DNA of 15,918 bases from positions 1 through 15,918 of the forward strand of contig JBFWPT010000068.1 in NCBI GenBank assembly GCA_050249835.1, given 5' to 3'. Numbering within the stretch: position 1 is the first letter of the stretch; every line of letters begins with the position of its first letter. The position numbers were made by a program, and so were the translations under genes. This document shows positions 1 through 6,155 of this stretch, piece after piece. This stretch comes from Miltoncostaea sp050249835 (GTDB lineage Bacteria > Actinomycetota > Thermoleophilia > Miltoncostaeales > Miltoncostaeaceae). Under the pieces are notes generated by a model. The model made no database searches. It was not told where the DNA came from and was given only the letters and a program-made list of their open reading frames with translations.

Positions 1-24
1 ACTAGAGCGCCGGGGGACCGGGAC

Positions 25-501
25 CTACGCCGACGGGTCGTTCATCAGGTGGCGCGTGTGGTACTCGTCGTTCAGGAGCACCACCTGCTTCGCCCGCCGC
101 AGCGCCATGTTCACGACGACGGGGGCGCGCAGGTTCACCGTGATATCGCTGGGGTTGCGCGGCACGGTGAGGATCGCGAACACGCGCGCGTCCTCGAAGC
201 TCTCGAGGCCGAGGTCCGCCGCGTCGGCGTCGGAGATCTCGGGCGCGTACTCGGGGTGGACGCCCCACGGGTCCGTCACGACGAACGCGTGGAATGGGCG
301 CTCGACCGCCTGCAGCCAGAACACCGTCGCGCTGGCCCGGCCGTCCTCGCGGACGTGGTCCACGAAGGCGTACGCGGCGCAGTCGGGGAAGCCGGCGAGC
401 GGCTCACAGACCGTGAGGATCGTCTCGGGCGCGATCTCGATCGCCCCGAGGGCCTGTGAGTGCACCGCGATGGGGGTCGCGGCGGTGTCGGCGGTCGACA
501 T
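25..501 (-). CDS. fliW: Flagellar assembly factor FliW
   Basis: 158 aa, the usual length for FliW, a small cytoplasmic beta-barrel protein. In Bacillus it binds either flagellin or the RNA-binding repressor CsrA, so that free flagellin releases FliW to antagonise CsrA and to regulate flagellin translation. Family-like segments include FWLQAVERPFHAFVVTDPW (about residues 84-102) and the C-terminal NLRAPVVVN block, followed by a basic/hydrophobic tail. The ATG at 501 is preferred over an upstream in-frame GTG at 528 because GAGGAG lies six bases upstream of it. The gene follows flagellin after only 27 bases and is probably cotranscribed. csrA, its usual neighbour, would lie beyond the left edge; the first 24 bases of the window hold nothing recognisable. 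Family is assigned from sequence; the regulatory role is known from Bacillus and inferred here. Confidence 0.95.
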   Translation of the reverse strand: MSTADTAATPIAVHSQALGAIEIAPETILTVCEPLAGFPDCAAYAFVDHVREDGRASATVFWLQAVERPFHAFVVTDPWGVHPEYAPEISDADAADLGLESFEDARVFAILTVPRNPSDITVNLRAPVVVNMALRRAKQVVLLNDEYHTRHLMNDPSA

Positions 502-528
502 GGTCGTGGTCTCCTCGCGTGCGGGCAC

Positions 529-1359
529 TTACTGGAGCAGCTGCAGGATGCTCTGCGGGGCCTGGTTGGCCTGCGCGAGCATGGCCGTGCCGGACTGCTG
601 CAGGATCTGGTTGCGGGTGAAGTCGATCATCTCCATCGCCATGTCCGCGTCGCGGATGCGCGACTCGGCGGCCTGGAGGTTCTCGGACGTCAGCTCGAGC
701 CGGCCGATCGTCTGCTCGAGGCGGTTCTGGATGGCGCCCATGGCGGCCCGCTGGCTGTTCACCGAGCGGATGGCGGCGTCGAGGGACGCGATCGCGGCGG
801 TCGCGGAGGCCGCGGTGGAGACCGCGATGCCCGAGACGCCGAGGTCCGACGCGCTCATGGTGCCGATCGTGAAGGCGATGACCTGCGCGCCGTTCGCGCC
901 CACCTGGAGGGTGACGGCGGAGGCGGCGGTCGCGACCGAGCCGGAGAGGATCTTGATCCCGTTGAACTCGGTGTCCGAGGCCACGCGGGCGATCTCCGAG
1001 ACGATCGACTGGACCTCGCGGTCCAGGTTGTTGCGCTGGAGGTCGGTGAGCGTGCCGTTGGCCGCCTGGACCGCCAGGTCGCGGACGCGCTGGAGCATGT
1101 CGCTCACGCCGCCCAGGGCGCCGTCGGCGACCTGCACGAGGGAGACGCCGTCGAGGGCGTTCCGCGAGGCGACGTTCATGCCCCGGATCTGGGTGCGCAT
1201 CTCCTCGGAGACGGCGAGGCCGGCGGCGTCGTCCGCCGCGCGGTTGATGCGGAGGCCGGACGACAGGCGCTCCATCGTCCCGCTGAGCTTGCTGTTGGTG
1301 GCCGAGAGCTGCCGATGGGCGTTCTGCGCCTCGACGTTGTTGTAGATCCGCAGACCCAT
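529..1359 (-). CDS. fliC: Flagellin
   Basis: 276 aa, close to the size of Bacillus Hag, so it carries the D0/D1 filament core and only a short variable middle. The N-terminal domain (about 1-140) shows the hallmarks LSSGLRINRAADDAAGLAVS and LQRVRDLAVQAANGT, the conserved D1 stretch that TLR5 recognises in other flagellins. The C-terminal domain (about 190-276) ends in the typical ILQQSGTAMLAQANQ with an ILQLL finish. The residues between them are Ala/Thr/Val-rich. The start at 1359 is supported by AAAGGA nine bases upstream. It is exported by the flagellar type III apparatus and polymerises into the filament. A sigma-28-like promoter and a leader of about 160 bases with two GGA-loop hairpins precede it. 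It sits between flgL and fliW, whereas hag lies downstream of csrA in B. subtilis. No second flagellin gene is present in the window. Confidence 0.97.
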   Translation of the reverse strand: MGLRIYNNVEAQNAHRQLSATNSKLSGTMERLSSGLRINRAADDAAGLAVSEEMRTQIRGMNVASRNALDGVSLVQVADGALGGVSDMLQRVRDLAVQAANGTLTDLQRNNLDREVQSIVSEIARVASDTEFNGIKILSGSVATAASAVTLQVGANGAQVIAFTIGTMSASDLGVSGIAVSTAASATAAIASLDAAIRSVNSQRAAMGAIQNRLEQTIGRLELTSENLQAAESRIRDADMAMEMIDFTRNQILQQSGTAMLAQANQAPQSILQLLQ

Positions 1360-1363
1360 TCTC

Positions 1364-1376
1364 AGAAGTCCTTTCT
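1364..1376 (-). promoter_or_regulatory. Candidate CsrA site over the flagellin ribosome binding site
   Basis: AGAA and TTCT can pair on the minus strand around a loop AGGAC. The GGA in this loop is part of the Shine-Dalgarno sequence AAAGGA of flagellin (ATG nine bases on). The stem is only 4 bp, but CsrA sites that cover the ribosome binding site are often weakly paired. It would act together with the stronger hairpin at 1434-1451, as in Bacillus hag, where two sites are bridged by a CsrA dimer. Confidence 0.45.
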
Positions 1377-1433
1377 CGCCAGTAGGTCCGCCGGGGGGCC
1401 GGCAGCGGGCTCACGCCCGGTTGTGACCTGCGA

Positions 1434-1451
1434 GAGGACCTCCGTGTCCTC
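1434..1451 (-). promoter_or_regulatory. Candidate CsrA-binding hairpin, flagellin leader (distal)
   Basis: On the minus strand GAGGAC and GTCCTC form a perfect 6-bp stem around the hexaloop ACGGAG. The loop presents GGA, and ACACGGAGGT matches the published CsrA SELEX consensus (RUACARGGAUGU) at eight of its ten core positions. It lies about 75 bases upstream of the flagellin start. CsrA binding is inferred from the motif, its loop position and the neighbouring fliW. Confidence 0.6.
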
Positions 1452-1527
1452 GATCACCGCTGTGCTGCTCGCCGACCGTCCTGGTCGACGTCCCGCGTGC
1501 ACCCCCGGTTCGGGGATGGCCCCCGTC

Positions 1528-1554
1528 TCATCGGATCCGTCCGGTGGGACTTGA
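1528..1554 (-). promoter_or_regulatory. Sigma-28-like promoter of flagellin
   Basis: The minus strand has TCAAGTCC, 11 bases, then TCCGATGA. Against the enterobacterial FliA consensus TAAAGTTT-N11-GCCGATAA this is five of eight plus six of eight at the exact spacing. It lies about 170 bases upstream of flagellin. A second copy of the same core lies upstream of flgF. Promoter function is inferred. A decamer GGTTGTGACC directly abuts the -35 side at 1556-1565 and recurs at 1419-1428. Confidence 0.5.
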
Positions 1555-1577
1555 GGGTTGTGACCCCGCACTCCGTG

Positions 1578-2477
1578 CTACGACAGGAAATCCACCAGCG
1601 ACGGCTGGATCACCCGGGCGCCCGTGGCGAGCGCCGAGCGGTACACGGTCTCCTTCATGGTGAGGTCCGTGATGGCCTGGGCCATGTCCACGTCCTCGAT
1701 CCGCGAGAGCTGGTCGCCGGTGGCGATCTTCTGGGCCTCGAAGCGGGAGGCCGTCAGCTCCAGGCGGTTGATCTTGGCCGCGCCCTCGCCGCGCAGGGCG
1801 GTGATGTTGTCCTGGTGCACGTCGAGGTCGCCCAGCGCCGTCGTGATGCCGGCGAAGTCGCTCGTCTGGAGCGCGTTCGACAGGCCGGTCAGGACCGTGA
1901 AGATGTCGCCGGTGGCGCCGGGCGGGTCCTGCAGGCGGTCGGCCGTGATGTTGACGCTGATGACCGAGCCCTGGGCCACCTCGCGGTTGATCGCGCTGGT
2001 GTTGATGGGCGTGGTCGCGGCCTCGGCGGTGACGTCGAACGGCGGCGTGTCAGTGGCGGTGCCGCCGAAGATGTAGCGGCCGCCGAGCGAGCTGTTGCCG
2101 ATCTCGACGAACTGGCTCTTGAGGCTGTCCACCTCGGCCGCGATGAGGGCGCGCGACTCGGCCGACAGGGTGCCGTTGCCGCCCTGCACCGCCAGCTCGC
2201 GGGCCCGCTGGACGACCTCGAGGGCCTGCCCGAGCGCGCGGTCCGTGGTGTTCATCCACGTCAGCGAGTCGTCGATGTTGCGGCCCCAGGCCTCACCGGC
2301 CCGCTGGTCGCGGCGGAGCCCGAGCGCGAGCGCGATGCCCACCGGGTCGTCCGACGGGGTCAGGATGCGCTTGCCCGTGGAGACCTGGCGCTGGGAGTCC
2401 GAGAGCGACCGGTAGTTGCCCTCCAGATCGGCCAGGAAGTTCCTGGTCATCTGCTGGGTGCCCATGCGGGAGACCAT
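1578..2477 (-). CDS. flgL: Flagellar hook-filament junction protein FlgL
   Basis: 299 aa, normal for FlgL, the second of the two junction proteins (HAP3) that join the hook to the filament. The N-terminal flagellin-like helix region (about 5-140) includes LSDSQRQVSTGKRILTPSDD. The C-terminal helices (about 225-299) contain IEDVDMAQAITDLTMKE and end in QPSLVDFL, which resembles the flagellin C-terminus with which FlgL packs. The middle holds a FlgL-type GGRYIFGGT segment. An in-frame GTG precedes the ATG at 2477; the ATG is chosen because GGGGG lies about six bases before it, but the choice changes only one residue. The start lies 10 bases after the flgK stop, so flgK and flgL are almost certainly one transcript. 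Confidence 0.95.
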   Translation of the reverse strand: MVSRMGTQQMTRNFLADLEGNYRSLSDSQRQVSTGKRILTPSDDPVGIALALGLRRDQRAGEAWGRNIDDSLTWMNTTDRALGQALEVVQRARELAVQGGNGTLSAESRALIAAEVDSLKSQFVEIGNSSLGGRYIFGGTATDTPPFDVTAEAATTPINTSAINREVAQGSVISVNITADRLQDPPGATGDIFTVLTGLSNALQTSDFAGITTALGDLDVHQDNITALRGEGAAKINRLELTASRFEAQKIATGDQLSRIEDVDMAQAITDLTMKETVYRSALATGARVIQPSLVDFLS

Positions 2478-2487
2478 CACCGACCCC

Positions 2488-3897
2488 CTATCGCCCGACG
2501 ACGCCCATGCGGTTCACGATCGTCTCGAGCATCTCGTCGAGCGTCGTGATCATCCGCGCGGCGGCGTTGTAGGACTTCTGGAAACGGACCATGTCCGTCA
2601 TCTCCTCGTCGAGGTTCACGCCGCTCACCCCGTCACGTCGTGCCTGGGCGGCGTCGAGGACCCCCTGCTGCACCTCGGCCATCCGCGACGCCTGGTCGGT
2701 GTCGACCCCGATCCGGGCCACCATCTGCTGGTAGAAGCCGTCGAGGGTGGTGGTGGAGGTGCCGATCGTCTGGACCAGGAACTGGAGCTGGGCCAGGTCG
2801 ACCGCGTTGTCGGCGCCGGCCGGCAGGTTCCCGGCCGTGTCGCTCGCGGCGATCGCGTCCACCGACCCGGCAACGGCGGCCGAGATGTCGAGGGTGGCCG
2901 CGGTGCTGCCGGTGAAGAAGGCGGTGCCGGTGTTGCCGTCCAGGCCGTAGCCCGCCGTGTGGCGGCCGTTCACCGAACCCGCCACCGAGGCGGCGAGCGT
3001 GTCGAGCTGCGCGATGTAGCCGGTCGCGCCGCCGAGCACCGTGTCGCGCATGTCCACCAGGCCGCGGAGCGTCCCGCTCGTGACCGTGGTGGCGACGCCG
3101 TTGACGGTGGCCGCGCCGGCCGCGTCGATCGCGAGCGGCCCGACCGTGTCGGTGGTGCCGTCCACGAGCAGCTGGGTGCCGACGGCGATGGAGACCTTGC
3201 CGTTGGTGCCCGGCTCGGTGACCGTCACGTTCGCGAAGCCCGCGATCTGGTCGATGAGCAGGTCCCGCTGGTCGCGCAGGTCGTTCGGCTCCTGGCCGAC
3301 GGCGACCACCATCGCGATCTGCTGGTTGAGCTGGTTCACCTGGCCGGCGAGCTCGTTGACCCGCTGCACGCCCAGGCCGATGCGGGTGTTCGCCTCGTTC
3401 TGCTGGGAGACGAGCTGCGCGTTGAGGTCGTTGAACCCCTGCGCGAGCGCCTGGCCGGCGTGGCGCACCGTCTCGCGCGCCGCGGCCGACTCCGGGTTCA
3501 GCGACAGCGCCTGCCACGAGCCCCAGAACTGGGAGAGGAGGTGGGTGATGCCCGTCTCCCCCGGCTCGTCGAGGATGGTGTCGATCGTCGAGAGGGCGTC
3601 GGCCTTCGCGCCGAACTGCCCGACGTCCGAGGTGCTCGTCCGGTAGTTGATGTCCACGAACTGGTCGCGCAGCCGGGCGTGCTGGGTGGCGACGACGCCC
3701 GTGCCGAGCTGCCCGGGGCCGACCGGCATGTTGAGCGCCGGGTACGGGTGCGGGGTGTTGGCCGAGGTGTCGACGCGCTGGCGCGAGTAGCCCGGCGTCG
3801 TGGCGTTGGTGAGGTTGTGCGAGACCGTGTTGAGGGCCCGCTGCTGGGTGACGACGCCGGAGAGGGCGACGTTCAGCCCGAAGAATGTGGATCCCAT
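2488..3897 (-). CDS. flgK: Flagellar hook-associated protein FlgK
   Basis: 469 aa, within the usual range for Gram-positive FlgK (HAP1), the first junction protein on the hook tip. The N-terminus has the rod/hook-family signature with ALNTVSHNLTNATTPGYSRQ (about 22-41). A coiled region (about 150-210) follows, then a variable beta-rich middle. The C-terminus (about 425-469) carries the NLDEEMTDMVRFQKSYNAAA block of the FlgK C-terminal domain and ends DEMLETIVNRMG. The ATG at 3897 is preceded by GGGAAGGAACCCC, a good ribosome binding site with GGA between short GGG/CCC arms. The gene follows a 183-base gap after flgN and leads directly into flgL. FlgN, encoded upstream, is expected to be its export chaperone. 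Confidence 0.95.
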   Translation of the reverse strand: MGSTFFGLNVALSGVVTQQRALNTVSHNLTNATTPGYSRQRVDTSANTPHPYPALNMPVGPGQLGTGVVATQHARLRDQFVDINYRTSTSDVGQFGAKADALSTIDTILDEPGETGITHLLSQFWGSWQALSLNPESAAARETVRHAGQALAQGFNDLNAQLVSQQNEANTRIGLGVQRVNELAGQVNQLNQQIAMVVAVGQEPNDLRDQRDLLIDQIAGFANVTVTEPGTNGKVSIAVGTQLLVDGTTDTVGPLAIDAAGAATVNGVATTVTSGTLRGLVDMRDTVLGGATGYIAQLDTLAASVAGSVNGRHTAGYGLDGNTGTAFFTGSTAATLDISAAVAGSVDAIAASDTAGNLPAGADNAVDLAQLQFLVQTIGTSTTTLDGFYQQMVARIGVDTDQASRMAEVQQGVLDAAQARRDGVSGVNLDEEMTDMVRFQKSYNAAARMITTLDEMLETIVNRMGVVGR

Positions 3898-4080
3898 CGG
3901 GGTTCCTTCCCTTTAGGAGCCTGTCGCGGAAGTCGGTCGCGCGCCCGCCGGCTGCAAACCGTCGCGCTCCGGCGCCCGCGTCACCACCGAGGCCCTCCGG
4001 GCATCGGCGGTGGCCGCGGCCATCCGGATCACTCGGTTCTCGCTCGGCGGATCACACGACCTTGGTTCCACGCCAGCCTC
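3898..4080 (-). other. Intergenic region flgN-flgK with paired octamers
   Basis: This 183-base gap has no coding frame that looks real. It holds two direct copies of CGGATCAC on the plus strand (4025-4032 and 4048-4055), start to start 23 bases apart, about two helical turns. The minus strand also has GCCGATGC near 4005-4012, which resembles a sigma-28 -10 box but lacks a matching -35 box at the right distance. A separate promoter for flgK-flgL is possible but not demonstrated. Confidence 0.3.
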
Positions 4081-4587
4081 CTAGGCCGCGGTGTTGAGGA
4101 GCACGGGGACGGCGGGCGTGGCGGCGGCGCGGCCGCCGTCGGCCCCGTATGCGCGGTGGGCGGCGCGCGGGTCGGGCTGGGCGAGGCTGCGGACGGACAG
4201 GTCGAGCACCTCGAGCTCCCGGCGGACGAGCTGGCCGTTGACGGCGTTCGCGAGCTCCAGGTCGCGGACGAGCTGCTCCACCCGCTCGACGCGCGGGGCG
4301 ATCAGGGCGCGCTCGTCGTGAGCCAGCCCCTCCCGCAGCACGGACCAGCGGGTGGCGGCGAGGCCGAGGTCGTCGGCGAGGGCCTCGGTGGCGGCGGCGC
4401 GGGCGCGCTCGATGCCGGCGAGGCGCCGGACCTCCAGCTCGATGTCGGCGGCGAGGGCGTCGACCTCGTCGAGCCGGCCGGCGACGATCGCCGGGCGCTG
4501 GCGCTGCACCAGGCCGAGCAGGGCCTCCTGCGTGCGCACCACCTCGGCGAGGCGATCCGCGAGCTCGTGGGCGGCGGCGCGGATCAC
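4081..4587 (-). CDS. flgN: FlgN-family flagellar export chaperone
   Basis: 168 aa, predicted to be almost entirely helical with long heptad-like stretches and an Ala/Pro-rich tail, as in FlgN. Recognition rests on the N-terminal pattern LADRLAEVVRTQEALLGLVQ followed by an alternating Glu/Arg/Leu helix (residues 10-75), the segment NAVNGQLVRRELEVLDLSVR (about 114-133), and the position directly upstream of flgK-flgL. FlgN is a cytoplasmic chaperone that holds FlgK and FlgL for type III export. The GTG start at 4587 overlaps the stop of the preceding gene as GTGA, suggesting translational coupling. Sequence similarity in this family is weak, so context carries part of the call. In B. subtilis flgM precedes flgN; here it does not. 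Confidence 0.85.
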   Translation of the reverse strand: MIRAAAHELADRLAEVVRTQEALLGLVQRQRPAIVAGRLDEVDALAADIELEVRRLAGIERARAAATEALADDLGLAATRWSVLREGLAHDERALIAPRVERVEQLVRDLELANAVNGQLVRRELEVLDLSVRSLAQPDPRAAHRAYGADGGRAAATPAVPVLLNTAA

Positions 4588-4961
4588 GACCCGCGGCTCC
4601 GCATCCCGAGCGACGGGCCGGCGGCGGGCCGGCGCGACGGGGCCTGGGTGGCCGCCGCCTCGGCGGCTCGCGCGGCGAGGTCCTCACGGATCCGCTGCTT
4701 GAGGTCCTCCTCGGCGGGCGAGGTGGCCGCGGCGGCGCCGACGAACTCGAGCCGGCCCTCCCGGAGGAACTCCATGATGAGCGGCTCCGGCACGTCCGTC
4801 GCCTCGGCGGCCTGCAGGATCGACGCGCCCGGGTTGTCGAGCAGCCACTCCCGCACCTCGCCGTAGCGCCGCTCGCGCAGGTCGATGCAGTCGGCGCAGA
4901 TGCCGCGCGGCAGGAACGGGAACAGCCCGCCGCAGCCCTTGCACGCCTCGACGGGGGTCAC
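4584..4961 (-). CDS. yvyF: YvyF-like flagellar operon zinc-ribbon protein
   Basis: 125 aa. The N-terminus has two CxxC pairs (C7/C10 and C22/C25), which look like a small zinc ribbon. Next comes a helix-turn-helix-like segment, ASILQAAEATDVPEPLIMEF (about 46-65), with FLREGRLEF. This is the layout of Bacillus YvyF, a flagellar-operon protein of unsettled role that resembles a DNA-binding adaptor. Residues from about 75 are an Ala/Arg/Pro-rich tail beyond the family core. The GTG start at 4961 overlaps the flgJ-like stop, and the TGA stop overlaps the flgN start, so the gene is embedded in a tightly coupled string. The same neighbour (flgN) in Bacillus supports the call. Molecular function is unknown; DNA binding is an inference from the fold pattern. 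Confidence 0.8.
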   Translation of the reverse strand: MTPVEACKGCGGLFPFLPRGICADCIDLRERRYGEVREWLLDNPGASILQAAEATDVPEPLIMEFLREGRLEFVGAAAATSPAEEDLKQRIREDLAARAAEAAATQAPSRRPAAGPSLGMRSRGS

Positions 4962-5236
4962 GAGGCACCCCCGCCGAGCTGGCGCTCGATGACGTCGGCG
5001 AGGCCGATGCCCCCGGAGCGGGCGAGGGAGTCGCCGAGCTTCTCGGTCATCAGGCCGGAGTAGAGGGGGTTGCCCTGGGCGACGTCCGTGCCCTTGAGCA
5101 TCTCCTCGGTGAGGATCGACATGAAGATGCCCTCGAAGCCCTCCGCGGCCTCGCGGATCTTCGGGTCGGAGGTGGTGGCGGCGGCGGGCGCGGTGGCGGC
5201 CGTCACGCCGGCGGTGGGGGAGATCGGGGCGGTCAT
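4958..5236 (-). CDS. flgJ: Flagellar rod-binding protein (FlgJ N-terminal domain)
   Basis: 92 aa. This is a stand-alone rod-binding domain: after an Ala/Thr/Pro-rich leader (1-23) comes REAAEGFEGIFMSILTEEML, then GNPLYSGLMTEKLGDSLARS and a GLADVIERQL end, the conserved core of the FlgJ N-terminal family. In enterobacterial FlgJ this domain caps the growing rod and is fused to a muramidase; here the muramidase is absent, as is common outside the gamma-proteobacteria, so another peptidoglycan hydrolase would have to open the wall. The ATG at 5236 overlaps the flgG stop as ATGA, and the end overlaps the next gene by four bases, which implies coupled translation. Confidence 0.88.
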   Translation of the reverse strand: MTAPISPTAGVTAATAPAAATTSDPKIREAAEGFEGIFMSILTEEMLKGTDVAQGNPLYSGLMTEKLGDSLARSGGIGLADVIERQLGGGAS

Positions 5237-5988
5237 CGGCGCAGGCCGTTCGCCATGCCCATCATCTCGTCGCTCGCCATGACGACCTTGCTGGAGGCCT
5301 CGAAGGCGCGCTGCGTCGTGATGAGCGAGATCATCTCGGTGCCGACGTTCACGTTCGACGACTCCAGCACCCCCTGCGACAGCATCCCGCGGTCGCCGGT
5401 GCCGGGCGTGCCGGCCTGCGCCGCGCCCGAGTTCGCCGTCGCGACGAACAGGTTGCCGCCCGCGGCCTGGAGGCCGGACGGGTTGGTGAAGCTCGCCGTG
5501 GTGATCGTGCCGATGGTCGTGACCTTGCCCGCGACGACGGCCGAGACCTGGCCGTTGGCCGCGATGGTGACCTCGGTGGCGCCGGCGGGCACCTGGATGC
5601 GCGGCTGCAGCAGCTCGCCGGTCGGCATGCCGATGCGGCCGTTGGCGTCCACCTGGAGGTTGCCCGCGCGGGTGTACGCGAGCGAGCCGTCCGGACGGGT
5701 GACCTGGAAGAAGCCCTCGCCCTGGATCGCGACGTCCATGCCGCGGCCGGTGTTCTGCAGGGCGCCCTGCTCGTGCTCCTTGTTCACCCGCCCGGGGGCG
5801 GCTCCCAGCCCGACCTGGCCCTCCCGGCCGCCGGGCAGCGTGAAGGGCTGGTAGGCCAGGTCCACCAGGTCGAGCCGGTCGCGCTTGTAGCCCGAGGTGG
5901 TGGCGTTCGCCAGGTTGTTGGCGACCACGTCCATGCTGGTCTGCTGGGCGGTCATGCCCGATGCAGCCGAGTACAGAGCGTCCATCAT
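5233..5988 (-). CDS. flgG: Flagellar distal-rod protein FlgG
   Basis: 251 aa, close to the FlgG/FlhP length. The N-terminal rod signature MDALYSAASGMTAQQTSMDV leads into VVANNLANATTSGYKR (about 21-36). The middle includes MDVAIQGEGFFQV (about 84-96), typical of FlgF/G/E proteins. The C-terminal domain has VLESSNVNVGTEMISLITTQ followed by RAFEAS and a final ANGLRR, the ending characteristic of FlgG rather than FlgF. Two ATG codons stand side by side at 5988 and 5985; the first is taken. A GGAGG lies 11 bases upstream, a little far. The gene follows flgF after 167 bases and overlaps flgJ. In the assembled basal body it would form the distal rod beneath the hook. Confidence 0.92.
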   Translation of the reverse strand: MMDALYSAASGMTAQQTSMDVVANNLANATTSGYKRDRLDLVDLAYQPFTLPGGREGQVGLGAAPGRVNKEHEQGALQNTGRGMDVAIQGEGFFQVTRPDGSLAYTRAGNLQVDANGRIGMPTGELLQPRIQVPAGATEVTIAANGQVSAVVAGKVTTIGTITTASFTNPSGLQAAGGNLFVATANSGAAQAGTPGTGDRGMLSQGVLESSNVNVGTEMISLITTQRAFEASSKVVMASDEMMGMANGLRR

Positions 5989-6155
5989 CTGCCCATCAGC
6001 CTCCGTGTCGTCGTGCGTGACGGCGGGGCCGGGGCGGCGGGTCCGTGCGAGCGGATGTGGTGCAGGGGGTGGAGGCCGTCGATCCGTCGGGCCTCCTGAG
6101 CTTCCGTCGCGTCGGGACGGTCCGGCTCGGGGTCTGCTCGCGTGGTGGCCCTCCG
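5989..6155 (-). other. Intergenic region flgF-flgG with a 7-bp hairpin
   Basis: This 167-base gap has no convincing gene. Its clearest structure is an inverted repeat GGAGGCC (6071-6077) / GGCCTCC (6090-6096) with a 12-base loop. On the minus-strand transcript the loop reads CGACGGATCGAC and can form an inner CGA/TCG pair that exposes CGGA. No T-run follows, so a simple intrinsic terminator is doubtful; an attenuating, processing or CsrA-type site is possible. Confidence 0.35.

Noticed and set aside
1..24. Start of csrA at the left edge
   Set aside because: Expected from synteny, but 24 bases show no start codon with a ribosome binding site.
4005..4012. GCCGATGC on the minus strand as a sigma-28 -10 box for flgK
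   Set aside because: No TCAAGT- or TAAAG-like -35 box at the required distance.
2416..4866. Plus-strand open frame of 816 codons opposite flgK and flgN
   Set aside because: Shadow of clear minus-strand flagellar genes; His/Arg/Val/Gly-rich with no motif.
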